From positions 62,001 to 126,000 of the forward strand of contig CAJNAR010000157.1 of assembly GCA_905220665.1 (NCBI GenBank): a DNA stretch of 64,000 nt, read 5' to 3'. The translations under genes were made by a program, and so were the position numbers. Numbering within the stretch: the first letter of the stretch is position 1; every line of letters begins with the position of its first letter. Positions 44,116 to 53,724 of the stretch are shown here, piece by piece. This stretch comes from Albugo candida. Taxonomy: Eukaryota; Oomycota; Peronosporomycetes; Albuginales; Albuginaceae. The notes beneath the pieces were generated by a model. The model was given only the letters and a program-made list of their open reading frames with translations, had not been told where the DNA came from and ran no database searches.

Positions 44116-45495
44116 ATGATGCCACAATCGTCAAGATTTTCGCCACAAAAAGGAATGCTGACGAGACAGTAAGCGCCTTCTTTTTTGATTCCAATGTCGG
44201 CACAACTTGATATACCCAGCTAGTTTAGAATGCAAAAGCCTCGATCCTCAACCAATCGATAAAATATATTTGTCCGAAGCATTTCCGCAAATCGATCTCC
44301 CACAACGTATCAAACCCCCGGAAAACGTAGACGACTTTTTTTCTGCATAAATCTTACCAAAAATATCGTAATCATAGCTCTGTATTAGTGTAAATCTCCA
44401 GCTCGAATCGCGGTCGCTTCACGAGATGACCGCGTTCGCCAGACATATTTCTCTCCTCAAGCAATTGCCATGAAGAAACTGAAAAAAAACTTGCGAGCGA
44501 AATTCGATAATATTATCGGTCTCGATGAGAATTTGACATACTTCACATACCCAAACCAAAGACTACAGGATGAGGCTGTGTCAGCCAAACTTCTTAAAGA
44601 ATTCACAATGCTTGTTGAATCCTTTCCATGCTGATTGACGTTCGACTCATGACGTTTGTAATGTAGGCCGAGTCCGGTAAACGTTCAGGTCGCCATGACA
44701 CGGAGTTCGCTGCTTACATCTGGTAGGCGCAGAGATTTGCTGGAATCAGGTTTCTAAGTGTGCTCTTTTAGCCTGGGAATCATTCATGACAATGAGCAAG
44801 ACTACACAAAAGCGATAGATTGTTACATGTGTGCATACTTGCTCAGCGAAAATATGGGTAACAAGGCCTTCCAAGCTCTTTCTTGTAATTATATTGGAGT
44901 CGACTACCAACTGATGTCGTCTATCAACAAAGCTTACATGTACACGGGACATTTTGTGGATGCTAATAACGTCTCCTTAGAAAAAGCTTTACTTTTCCAC
45001 CAGAAACATCTAGAGATTTCAAATGGTGCGGGAAAGTTTGTAGCACATTTAAACCTGGGACTCACCTCGGCGTCATTAAACCGACCAAGTGAAGCCACTT
45101 GGCATTATCAAGAAGGATTGCGATTTGCGATCGCTAACAACAGTAAACAATGGCAGAGCCTTGCGGTCGGGAATCTGGGATTGCTTGCTTGTCGTCATAA
45201 TGATGCAGAGACTTCATTGGCTTGTATCGAGCGGCATCTGCAGCACCTGGAGCTTCTGCATGATCGGTCCGGAGAAGCATACGCGTGGTTTCTCCTCGGG
45301 CAAATAGCACTACACATGGGTGATTATGATAGAGCAGTACGTTCACTCGATCACGCCTATCGTATGTCGAAAGAAATTGGCGAACTGAGTATGATGAAGC
45401 AGTATAGCTGTTACGTGGGAGCTGCTCGTGCGCGATTGCGCATGAAAGACTACATCGCTAAAGTATCTTGCGACTTTGTCCACGTCACGGATTAA
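44116..45495 (+). CDS. TPR-repeat protein, possibly TTC29-like, five exons
   Basis: Exons 44116-44168, 44224-44326, 44389-44613, 44667-44722 and 44772-45495 give 386 residues. The N-terminal third is unremarkable (LSEAFPQIDLPQRIKPP, then a Lys-rich helix). From about residue 130 there are tetratricopeptide repeats: AYICLGIIHDNEQDYTKAIDCY, AGKFVAHLNLGLTSASLNRP, LAVGNLGLLACRHNDAETSL and AWFLLGQIALHMGDYDRAV with small spacing. FHQKHLEISNGAG and ERHLQHLELL recall the axonemal TTC29/LGN style, which would fit an organism with flagellated zoospores; that is inference. Junctions are in phase, but two donors (GTTGAA and GTAGAC) are weak. It is divergent from Erv1 by about 55 bases, so they share a promoter region. 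Confidence 0.62.
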
Positions 45496-45736
45496 AATTA
45501 AATGGTTGATCTGTATCAATCATAGATTTTCTATTGCTTCACATCATCACTACTGATCATTTTAGTTCCTGGGGGCATTGTGCTGGAGACTAAGGAAGCA
45601 CCGTCGTAGCAGTCTACACGATATAAAAAGAAGACATTACTTTTACTAAATGGGCTAAATTCATACATTATAAGTGGCTCAATGCCGTGTTTCTACCACC
45701 TATTCGATTTTGTACAGTAATGATACACAGTTAGTT
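45496..45736. other. Spacer between the TPR gene and the H3 remnant
   Basis: No gene seen in these 241 bases. Confidence 0.4.
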
Positions 45737-46061
45737 CTATGAGCGCTCTCCACGAATACGACGAGCAAGTTGAATATCTTTGGGCATGATAGTCACACGT
45801 TTAACATGAATGGCACAGAGATCGGTGTCTTCAAATAACTCGATCAGGTAAGCTTCTGCAGCTTCTTGTATTGCTAAACTGCTGAGCCTTGAAATCTTAA
45901 ATCAGGTTTGAAGTCTTGAGCGATTTCACGAACAAGACGGTGGAACGGTAATTTGCGTATCAATAGTTTGGTGGTCTTTTGGAATCGTCGGATTTCTCGC
46001 AGGGCAACAGTTCTAGGACGATACAGTGAGGCTTCTTCACGCCACCTGCAGCTGGTGCACT
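45737..46061 (-). pseudogene. Histone H3 core remnant (residues about 28-135) with two frameshifts
   Basis: Minus strand reads [12 protein letters not shown], then after a one-base loss (near 46025) [38 protein letters not shown] and [11 protein letters not shown], then after a second one-base loss (near 45875) [40 protein letters not shown] and RGERS-stop. The histone fold is complete apart from the two indels, with several unusual substitutions (F for Y at the R-R-Y-Q site, P in KPD). The part for residues 1-27 is missing here but is found about 750 bases upstream at 46893-46813, so this is the 3' portion of a split gene. Sequencing error could explain an indel but not the gap. Confidence 0.85.
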
Positions 46062-46072
46062 TGGAGTTAAAT

Positions 46073-46257
46073 TTTGCAGGGGGGAATTGTTATATTCACT
46101 CCCTTCTTGGTTGAACTTTCAAGTCATGTGACCCAAATGTATACATTCAGTTAATATTCAGAAGCTAGGGTGCTGTATATAACATGTGTCACGTGACTTG
46201 AATGGGAGTCAATATAACCGAAAACGGAGTGAATATATAACAATTCCCTTTGCAGGG
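46073..46257. repeat. 9-base target-site duplications (TTTGCAGGG) around the MITE
   Basis: Exact copies at 46073-46081 and 46249-46257 directly abut the GGG...CCC ends of the element. Identity without a mismatch suggests a fairly recent insertion. Confidence 0.85.
46082..46248. mobile_element. 167-base MITE with TIRs and a perfect 9-base target duplication
   Basis: The ends are inverted copies: GGGAATTGTTATATTCACTC on the left and GGGAATTGTTATATATTCAC when the right end is read in reverse complement, differing by a 2-base indel, and the similarity continues inward (CAAGTCAT/CGTGAC). Both sides are flanked by TTTGCAGGG (46073-46081 and 46249-46257), a 9-base direct duplication. That length is typical of Mutator-like elements, whereas hAT elements give 8. 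No coding capacity, so it depends on a transposase elsewhere. It sits between the H3 core remnant and the H3 tail ORF. Confidence 0.88.
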
Positions 46258-46419
46258 CTGGAGTGTTATTTGATGATGGGAAAAGGGGAAGTATCTTATT
46301 ATTAACTATCGCCTACGGCAAAGTAATTACGACACGTACCATACCTCATAGTCGTCGTTTTGAATGTCGCAGATTCTTTAAAATCATTATGACGGCTTGC
46401 CGGGTGCGCTTATACAGAT

Positions 46420-46893
46420 TTAACAGGCGCTTAGATAAGTCCGTGTATGATGCGTAACTTCGTACCACTCGTGGCAGAGATTGTCGCAGTCGGAATTGTA
46501 AAACGATATGTGATCGCAAACACTACAGCGGTAGCTGCCTTGTTCGATTTGGTAGCAGGATCCGGCCTCGCTCTCGGTCCAAGATACAACTTGTGGATTC
46601 GGTGACCCCGGGGGTGATTCCGGGGGTGATTCCGGGGGTGATTCCGGGGGTGATGATCCCCAGGATGGTGCTCGCGAAAATACTGAGTCCGAGGATGCCG
46701 ATCGCGGAATTGTTGATCTCGTGGATGTTGATCCCGAGGATGTTGATCCCGAGGATGTTGATCCCGAGGTAAGGGTAGGTCGAGCGAGAGCAATTGCAGC
46801 GAATGTCATGATACGAGCTACTTTGGTGGCTAGTTGCTTTATTGAAGCTCTACCTCCTGTTGATTTTCGAGGGGTTTGTTTTGTTCGTGCCAT
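46420..46893 (-). CDS. Chimeric ORF: histone H3 N-terminal tail joined to a Ser/Pro-rich, Cys-ending protein
   Basis: An open frame of 157 residues. Residues 1-27 are a histone H3 tail, MARTKQTPRKSTGGRASIKQ then LATKVAR, with K4, K9, K18 and K23 kept and A7P, K14R, P16S, R17I and A25V changed relative to standard H3. At residue 28 similarity stops abruptly. The rest has hydrophobic-then-Ser/Gly/Thr repeats (GSTSSGSTSSGSTSTRS), Ser/Pro repeats (ESPPESPPESPPGS), and a Cys/His-rich end (RCSVCDHISF, CDNLCHEWY) that could bind zinc. The missing H3 core lies downstream as a frameshifted remnant. The frame is therefore either a by-product of an insertion in an H3 gene or a new protein with a histone-mimic tail. 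It is divergent from the intact H4 gene. Confidence 0.6.
   Translation of the reverse strand: MARTKQTPRKSTGGRASIKQLATKVARIMTFAAIALARPTLTSGSTSSGSTSSGSTSTRSTIPRSASSDSVFSRAPSWGSSPPESPPESPPESPPGSPNPQVVSWTESEAGSCYQIEQGSYRCSVCDHISFYNSDCDNLCHEWYEVTHHTRTYLSAC
46612..46768. repeat. Short tandem repeats inside the chimeric ORF
   Basis: Two arrays: about four copies of a 12-base unit (GGGGGTGATTCC, about 46612-46652) that code Pro-Glu-Ser-Pro in the minus frame, and about three copies of a 15-base unit (GATGTTGATCCCGAG, about 46725-46768) that code Ser-Gly-Ser-Thr. Unit lengths are multiples of three, so the frame survives expansion. Confidence 0.85.
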
Positions 46894-47514
<621 letters not shown>

Positions 47515-47947
47515 ATATCTTCTCTGTAATTTCGGTAATTCAGAGATAATGGGAGGGTTTGTTCAACTCAACAATGGTCGCAATAGCGTAGGATCAGATA
47601 TTCTGAGCTTATGGTAGTGAGGGCTGTAAATTAATTTAACAGAAAGTCATTTCATCTCTTTGTTTTATTTCATTTGTGTCTCTAGTTCATAATAGCCAAG
47701 AGGCATTTTGCATAAATGTACAACATAGCCACAATCTAGCCATCTCGTGTGGCGCTAATTTTGGCTTATGCTACTGTGTTTGGTCCTGATCGTATCACAT
47801 TTACTGATAGGAGTCTACTCATTTGAGTTCTCCTTTTGTTACGGCTCTGATTGCCCCTCGACCACTGTATCGAATAGCATCAGCTGTGCGCACGATCAAT
47901 CACAACGATAACGACGAGATAATCGAAAAAGAAACCAACACATTGTT
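47515..47947. other. 3' region of H4 and spacer
   Basis: No gene recognised. I did not find an obvious metazoan-type histone stem-loop right after the stop; an open frame at 47823-48014 lacks an ATG start and any protein character. Confidence 0.4.
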
Positions 47948-48499
47948 TCATCGTTCCCAACGTCTCGATACATGCTTGAACGCTGACGTATGTCTTTCAA
48001 TCTCTCTATTGTGATCATGAACCTCGGTACCGCTAGTAGAGTGTGTTGTTACACCTGAAGTGAGTGTATCATCTCCAGGATCCGGATCATCGATGCCAGT
48101 TCGGCTAGGCAGATCTTCTCTATTCTCATCGTGGCTACTCGTGTACGAAATTAGTGACGGATTGTGTAACATTCGCTGTTGAATAAGGCTCTGATAGCTC
48201 TCTGTTTCTTGCTGTAGTTTCCTTAATCGACGCATTATGCGACGGCGTTCGTGCTGATTGTGTTTTTGACGCTGTTGGGATGACCATACCTGTAGTATCA
48301 GCTCCGATGCAATCTCAAATAGTGGCTTGCATACTTTGTACACGACTGAGAGAAAGCCAAAAACCACAATGAATTCCTGGAGAAGCACCCAAAGCGCGTC
48401 AAGCACCTTGGCCATTGTAGTTTTTCCCGCCAGTGAAAGGAACGCTAAGTGCGTTGAAATATAAAGTTCGCAATCATTGAGGCATGCAGTCATTTGCAT
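47948..48499 (-). CDS. Hypothetical membrane-associated protein with coiled coil
   Basis: A single frame of 183 residues from the ATG at 48499. After about 30 residues comes a hydrophobic region (VLDALWVLLQEFIVVFGFLS), then a Gln/Arg-rich helix likely to be a coiled coil (HERRRIMRRLRKLQQETESY) and an acidic Thr/Ser-rich tail. I recognise no family. The frame upstream of the ATG is also open for some distance and 5' exons are possible, so the N-terminus is uncertain. Confidence 0.5.
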   Translation of the reverse strand: MQMTACLNDCELYISTHLAFLSLAGKTTMAKVLDALWVLLQEFIVVFGFLSVVYKVCKPLFEIASELILQVWSSQQRQKHNQHERRRIMRRLRKLQQETESYQSLIQQRMLHNPSLISYTSSHDENREDLPSRTGIDDPDPGDDTLTSGVTTHSTSGTEVHDHNREIERHTSAFKHVSRRWER

Positions 48500-48538
48500 T
48501 TCGAGAAAGCGCTACGTACACATCAGCTCATGTAACTC

Positions 48539-48802
48539 ATGCTTGATCGGGAAGAATTAATGCTTTTGTTTGTGTCACGCTTCCTCTCCAAACTGCCACA
48601 TGAACATGTTTGGCGAAGAATACATAGCGACGAAGCCATACAGCTGAGATAAACGGTTATTCTTATGGTGCAAAGGATGAGAGCTGCGTTGAAATTTCTA
48701 CACAATGGTCGTACTTTCAAGCAAACATTCGTATTTGAAAGTCGTAAGTTTGGCAGTGGGAACGATGAGAAGATGGAAGCTTATTCGAATAAAATAGCCT
48801 GA
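48539..48802 (+). pseudogene. Short protein-like frame interrupted by a single TAA
   Basis: From the ATG at 48539 the frame reads MLDREELMLLFVSRFLSKLP, HEHVWRRIHSDEAIQLR, then TAA (48650-48652), then in the same frame TVILMVQRMRAALKFLHNGR, TFKQTFVFESRKFGSGNDEK and MEAYSNKIA-stop. Both halves are strongly protein-like, and no GT/AG pair removes the stop. Either a nonsense mutation, a sequencing error or readthrough. The last 22 bases overlap the end of the convergent minus-strand gene. I recognise no family. Confidence 0.4.
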
Positions 48803-49620
48803 ATCGCATCGAGTTCCCGCTGCTCCTCATGTTGAAGTAAGGATGGAGGGGATATTTTCAATATACTATTCATCTGTTCTGATGAGTTCGAAGCCCGAAA
48901 CTGACGATTGGATGATACCCCGCTACTCGAAGATTCTATCACGTTTTCAGACGCATTTAATTCTCTACTTTCTCCCATTTTAGCATCTTGACCACTTCTC
49001 AGTCGATGTAGATCATCGGAGCTGAATTTAGGGAGTACCGTACTCAGTTTTGATACGCACAGATCATCGGGTGTAATTGGAGTATCCGATGATTCTGATT
49101 GTTTGGAGACTGGCGCTCTAGGTTGAGTAGTAAGGGATTGTTTTGTGACGAAAAAAGATGAATGTGTATCTAGATCGGCTTGGCTTGCATGTGGCGTTGT
49201 TCCCAATGTTTTTGTAACATCAGCTCGGTTCGCATGTTGAGTTTTTGGCTGTGTACCCGACGATTCTTTCCATTGCTCCAAGTCGTGATTATATGTGAGA
49301 TCTGTCGACTTTGTACTTTGATCATGATCGACCGTAGAGGTACTTTTATCACTCATTTCTTTGGGCGCCGAGGAGAGGATTAGTGTTTGTTGAGGAGGTG
49401 CGATTGTTTCTGGTGCTTCAAGTTGCTCATCTTGAGTGAAGGCATAAAGCGCGTCAACTTGCGCCTTGATTTTATCCATTTCATCGCCTATACTATTGAC
49501 AAGTATAATGTCTTTCTGCACAGCATCCGCTTTACAATTTTGCGAACCACTATCCGAGCTATCATGCTCACAATCTGAATCTGATTTTTCAGAAGAGCAA
49601 CCGGATGCACTGTCACTCAT
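48781..49620 (-). CDS. Hypothetical Ser/Asp-rich protein
   Basis: A single frame of 279 residues starting MSDSASGCSSEKSDSDCEHD. Mostly low-complexity: acidic Ser-rich start, a helical segment DEMDKIKAQVDALYAFTQDE, Thr/Gln-rich centre, and a hydrophobic C-terminal helix (QRELDAIQAILFE). It looks disordered with short binding helices at both ends. No known domain. The start is the first ATG after an upstream stop. Confidence 0.6.
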   Translation of the reverse strand: MSDSASGCSSEKSDSDCEHDSSDSGSQNCKADAVQKDIILVNSIGDEMDKIKAQVDALYAFTQDEQLEAPETIAPPQQTLILSSAPKEMSDKSTSTVDHDQSTKSTDLTYNHDLEQWKESSGTQPKTQHANRADVTKTLGTTPHASQADLDTHSSFFVTKQSLTTQPRAPVSKQSESSDTPITPDDLCVSKLSTVLPKFSSDDLHRLRSGQDAKMGESRELNASENVIESSSSGVSSNRQFRASNSSEQMNSILKISPPSLLQHEEQRELDAIQAILFE

Positions 49621-50024
49621 TATGTATTCTAAATCTTAATTCGAAAAAGTTTTACTGGAGGCTTATCAAGATACTTTCGGACAGTATACTTAATATACAG
49701 AGTGCGGCGATAGTTGATTGAGAGTGATTAATGAGACTTAATATCAAGCAATGGATCTAGTATGCTGCGATCAAAAGTATGGATCTAAAGAAAGTTGCGC
49801 GAACGTTGTTGATTTCGTATTGGATCAACTTGACTCATAAAATGACTACTTGATCGACACTCGAAAGCTGAAGCTACGAATATTCGATGGATATAATCCG
49901 CATTTTCATCCAATCCATTGAATGAGCTTCGAGAAGAATGATTGGTTCGTAATTATCCTGTGCGAACTTAGCATGAAAGTCCGCCTTGTCTTTCATTTCC
50001 TGAAAATCTTTTTCAGAAACAAAC
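49621..50024. promoter_or_regulatory. Divergent spacer upstream of U2AF1
   Basis: Between two outward-facing genes, so it probably carries both promoters. No gene or specific site seen. The sequence just before the U2AF1 ATG is pyrimidine-rich (TTTCATTTCC...TTTTTCAG) and could be a spliced leader end. Confidence 0.4.
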
Positions 50025-51020
50025 ATGAGCCGCTACGGAGATGATAGTCGGAGTCGAGGACGCGATCGCAGCCGTGACCGAGGGGGTCCGCCTACTTCAT
50101 ACCGAGGATTTCGCGATCGTGATCATGTTCCTGGAAATAATAGACGTGGAGGAGAACCAACCACTGGTGGCGGAGCGGAGCATTTGGCCCGCATCCATGG
50201 TACAGAAGAAGATCGTGTCAACTGCCCATTTTATTTCAAAATTGGCGCTTGTCGACATGGCGATCGTTGTTCGCGTCTTCATAATAAGCCTGTATTTAGT
50301 CAAACAATTTTAGTGAGTCACATGTATCAAAATCCACTATCTCAAATAATTGCACAAAATGGTGACCCGAGTGCATTGGATCAGAAGAAAGTTGACGAGG
50401 ATTTCGAAGATTTCTACGAAGAAGTTTTTGAAGAACTGTGCAAATTTGGAAAGGTGGAAGAACTAAACATTTGTGATAATTTGGGAGATCACTTGGTAGG
50501 AAATGTCTATGTCAAATATGAAGACGAAGAGCACGCTGCTGCTGCACAGAAATCTTTATACGGGAGATTCTATGCGGGAAGACCGCTGGTGTGTGAGTTT
50601 TCTCCTGTCACTGACTTTCGCGAAGCAAGATGTCGGCAATTTGATGAAGGAACCTGTAATCGCGGAGGCTATTGCAATTTTATGCATGTAAAGACTGTCT
50701 CGCGATCAATGCAGCGTGAGTTGGAACGATTGTACAATCGTTACAAGCCTCCTCGTCGTGGAAAAAGCCGAAGTGTTAGTAAGAGCAGAGGTCATAGTAA
50801 GAGTCGAAGCAGAAGTCCACCTCGAAAACACAAGAAGCATTCCGCACGCTCGCACTCAAAGTCTCGCTCTAGAAGCCATCCAAGAAAATCCCACCGGGAT
50901 GGATCATCATATCACAAGTCAAAATCACGCTCAGCCTCACGAGATCGTAAAGCTCGCTCTTCGAGTCATGTAAACTCAGTAGCAAAGCATACTTCAAACG
51001 GCGCAAATGTGGAAAGGTAA
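50025..51020 (+). CDS. U2AF1: Splicing factor U2AF small subunit (U2AF35)
   Basis: Recognises the AG at the 3' splice site with U2AF65. A single exon of 331 residues. Domains in order: an unusual N-terminal Arg/Ser-rich extension ([20 protein letters not shown]), first CCCH zinc finger ([21 protein letters not shown]), a UHM/RRM with [20 protein letters not shown] and [21 protein letters not shown], second CCCH finger ([20 protein letters not shown]), and a C-terminal RS domain from about residue 240. Human U2AF35 has an RS domain only at the C-terminus, so the basic N-terminal extension is notable. Strong AG recognition fits the short introns of this genome. Confidence 0.97.
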   Translation: MSRYGDDSRSRGRDRSRDRGGPPTSYRGFRDRDHVPGNNRRGGEPTTGGGAEHLARIHGTEEDRVNCPFYFKIGACRHGDRCSRLHNKPVFSQTILVSHMYQNPLSQIIAQNGDPSALDQKKVDEDFEDFYEEVFEELCKFGKVEELNICDNLGDHLVGNVYVKYEDEEHAAAAQKSLYGRFYAGRPLVCEFSPVTDFREARCRQFDEGTCNRGGYCNFMHVKTVSRSMQRELERLYNRYKPPRRGKSRSVSKSRGHSKSRSRSPPRKHKKHSARSHSKSRSRSHPRKSHRDGSSYHKSKSRSASRDRKARSSSHVNSVAKHTSNGANVER

Positions 51021-51135
51021 TTTCCAATCTCACCAAACATCAGTCTGAGGGGACCCTTTTTGAATCTCATTAATCTCAAAGTATAGGAGTATAGATCGAG
51101 TTCATCTTATTTCCTCAATTTCTGCATTCTTTTCT

Positions 51136-51984
51136 ATGGCAAACCTCTTGAATTTTATCCCGCGCATGAGTATAATTTGCTACGATTTTAATGGCACAGG
51201 GGTAACAATGCTCGAAGACACGGGCACGCTAATTGTGAATGCATTCAGTGATTATGTCCTCGGTGTTGTGATGCTTCAGTCTGTAAAGTATAAAACCACT
51301 CAACCACTAGCCAACGCTTCTATCACAATACTCTCTAGAAATCGTACCTGTGCGTCGACACAAAGTAACGCAAATGGAGAGTATTTGATTCCGTTATCAC
51401 CGTCGACACTCATGGTACAATGCGCCAAAACAGATCTGACAATATGGATTCAAGCTACGTGCAATCTAGGTGGTGCGGATCATGTTTTGGTGGAAGGTGT
51501 TGACGATTTTATCAATATGTCAGGCAAGCGACTTGCACAAGAAGCAGATCCATTGACATTCTCGCGTCTGATTTGGTACCATCCTATTTACTTGGATGAT
51601 ACTGCGATCACATGCATGAACTGCAGTCAGAGTTCAGATGTCCCAGCGAAGCGCCTCGGGCCAAATTTACCGACCAACAGCCAAAAAAGACTTTATTACA
51701 TTTCGTTTGGACTCTATGCTTTGCTCCTTTTATTTTTATTACGCAGAGCATTCCGCCATTCACATTCTTGTAAAATGCACGGAAGATGCCGAAACGAGCA
51801 CTCAGTGGAAACCATTGAACCCGGAAGCATTCAGATAGAGTACAACAACAGAAAATGTACCCGTCGTGCGTTACGAAAGCACCGAGTACTCAGACCGCCA
51901 AAAGCATCACGCACCCATTACATCGAAGCTCGGCTATGCTACAAACAATGCGTGACAACAACACTGACTGATGAGATGTTATAA
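51136..51984 (+). CDS. Single-pass membrane protein with a carboxypeptidase-regulatory-like fold
   Basis: A single frame of 282 residues from the ATG at 51136. Residues about 45-100 (TTQPLANASITILSRNRTCA followed by NANGEYLIPLS) show the pattern of carboxypeptidase regulatory-like / transthyretin-like beta sandwiches: a plain strand, variable loop, then xANGEYxxP. Several N-glycosylation sequons and cysteines suggest an extracellular face. One hydrophobic span (RLYYISFGLYALLLLFLLRR) near residue 195 is followed by a basic cytosolic tail. The start has only a weak hydrophobic stretch (MANLLNFIPRMSIICYD), so a 5' exon with a signal peptide may be missing. Function unknown. Confidence 0.6.
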   Translation: MANLLNFIPRMSIICYDFNGTGVTMLEDTGTLIVNAFSDYVLGVVMLQSVKYKTTQPLANASITILSRNRTCASTQSNANGEYLIPLSPSTLMVQCAKTDLTIWIQATCNLGGADHVLVEGVDDFINMSGKRLAQEADPLTFSRLIWYHPIYLDDTAITCMNCSQSSDVPAKRLGPNLPTNSQKRLYYISFGLYALLLLFLLRRAFRHSHSCKMHGRCRNEHSVETIEPGSIQIEYNNRKCTRRALRKHRVLRPPKASRTHYIEARLCYKQCVTTTLTDEML

Positions 51985-52024
51985 ATATTCCCATCTCATT
52001 TATTATAGACAATAATCACATTAT

Positions 52025-53579
52025 TTACTGGTCCTTCAGTATCGCATTTTGTAAGTGGTGTTTGCGACGTCGATCACCCTTCAGAATGTTACTCCGCTGC
52101 TTTCTTGACTCAGAGCGCTTATCGAAAACATCGCGCTACATTCACGACATCAGAACATCGATGCAGACTCGTTATGGAAGATACCCGGTCGATGATGGAG
52201 GTCTCAATTGCTTCAGGAAGGTCGAACACGTTTCGGATAAAGTTATTGTGCTCCAGATGCTGTTGCAGCGCGAATCCCAAAGATCTCTTCATGGCTTCTA
52301 GTTGAAAGACAAAGTGCCACCCTTCGAGCTCTATTTTTTCGCCGCAGATAGTGATCAAACTTTTAGGATACTCGCCATTCTACAAGACATACCGCTTCAA
52401 GCAAATGAAATTTGCTTGAAGGAATGGAACATACCGCCAAGGTTTGATACACGTTACGAAAAGCCATTCTTTGAGTCTTTCGATCCTGTTTCGTCTTCTT
52501 TTTGCTGCTTTCTTTGCTCATGTCCAGTATTTTCTGAACAAGTGTCCAATGTTGTGCTGAATAGGCAAGTCCAGGCACATGCTGATACAAAAATGCAATA
52601 TTTTCACCAGCACAAGTTCGAACATCCACATCCGTGTGGTTCAATAATTCAATCAGTAAAGGTAAAAATCTACATGTTGTTTCGTGAACACAAACTCGCT
52701 CGGGCATCAATGCGCTATCCCAACCTTTCAGCCAAATTCTCCGTAACAATTCCTTGTTCCGATAGTGTGGACATTATAAGGCCCCACGATTTCAAACTTG
52801 TAGCACACACATCTGCCATATTCGTTGAATGAAGCACATTTTCCAGCAAATTGAGCAATTTTATCGAGTCATCGTGACCATCACCACACACAAAGCATAC
52901 AATTCCGAGAGCGCGTATACTCTATGGTGAAATAGGTCAGCAACACTACAAAGTCGGATAAAGTCGGAACGGAACGCACAGCGGATTGTATCTTTTCTGA
53001 GGGATTTCTGACGAGCGGCTTCAAACTTTTTTCAACTCGACTGTAGAAGAGCTCTTTCTGTGGTCCCATAATAAATGCGATAATCTCAAGTATATGGGCG
53101 CCTGAGGAGCATTCTGGTTGCGTCGGTCGCTTCAAGCAGTCCAAGACAGCAGTGGCCAGACTATTGCGATTTATCTTCATCAAAAAGCACGTTGATATCC
53201 AACTGAAATCTACCTATCCGGCAACTGGTCGGATTTTTTGACCTGAACCAACTCAGATACAACTTGACGTAGGACTACAACGCGATCGCTTGATCCGTAG
53301 CTACATGCAACGAGATCACAAATACGATCAGAGACTTGGCATACTATCACAAACCTCTTATCTGTGAGCTTTTCGACTATCGAATCAAACGTGTTCCCCT
53401 GTCGCTCATCCATGTATTCCGTGCAATTGCTGCAGGAAATTTCGCTAGAAGCCTGAGAGAAGGTATCTTCCTCGGAACATTCCTCGTCTTGTCTCAACTT
53501 GTGTCCACCTTCGCAGCATTTGCAGTGTACTATCTCGTGCAAATACGTGGACAAGTAACTAACCTTTGCGTCGGCCCAT
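52025..53579 (-). CDS. IFRD-family protein (interferon-related developmental regulator), eight exons
   Basis: Exons on the minus strand 53579-53564, 53508-53355, 53300-53243, 53213-52971, 52921-52725, 52669-52435, 52379-52185 and 52135-52025 give about 402 residues starting MGRRKGGHKLRQDEE. The N-terminal ARM-like region has IVEKLTDK, LDCLKRPTQPECSSGAHILE and AVRSSIRALGIVCFVCGDG; then DVDVRTCAGENIAFLYQH, the linker SKESSKKKTKQDRKTQRMAF, and the C-terminal block ICGEKIELEGWHFVFQLEAM followed by HLEHNNFIRNVFDL. These match IFRD1/2 order closely. In other species the family binds ribosomes and tunes translation and upstream-ORF control. The 29-base intron at 53214-53242 is suspiciously short; a donor at 53263 would give 50 bases and drop seven residues. 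Confidence 0.85.
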
Positions 53580-53724
53580 CGTCGCGTATTCGCTTAAGTG
53601 TGAAATGACATTGATACATTAAGCGTGACGCTTCATACTTGTACAATTGCGCTATATTCTCTTTTAAAATCGTGTGATTTCAGGCGATATCAGTCGATAA
53701 TGGTTCCGATTTATTGATTTTATA

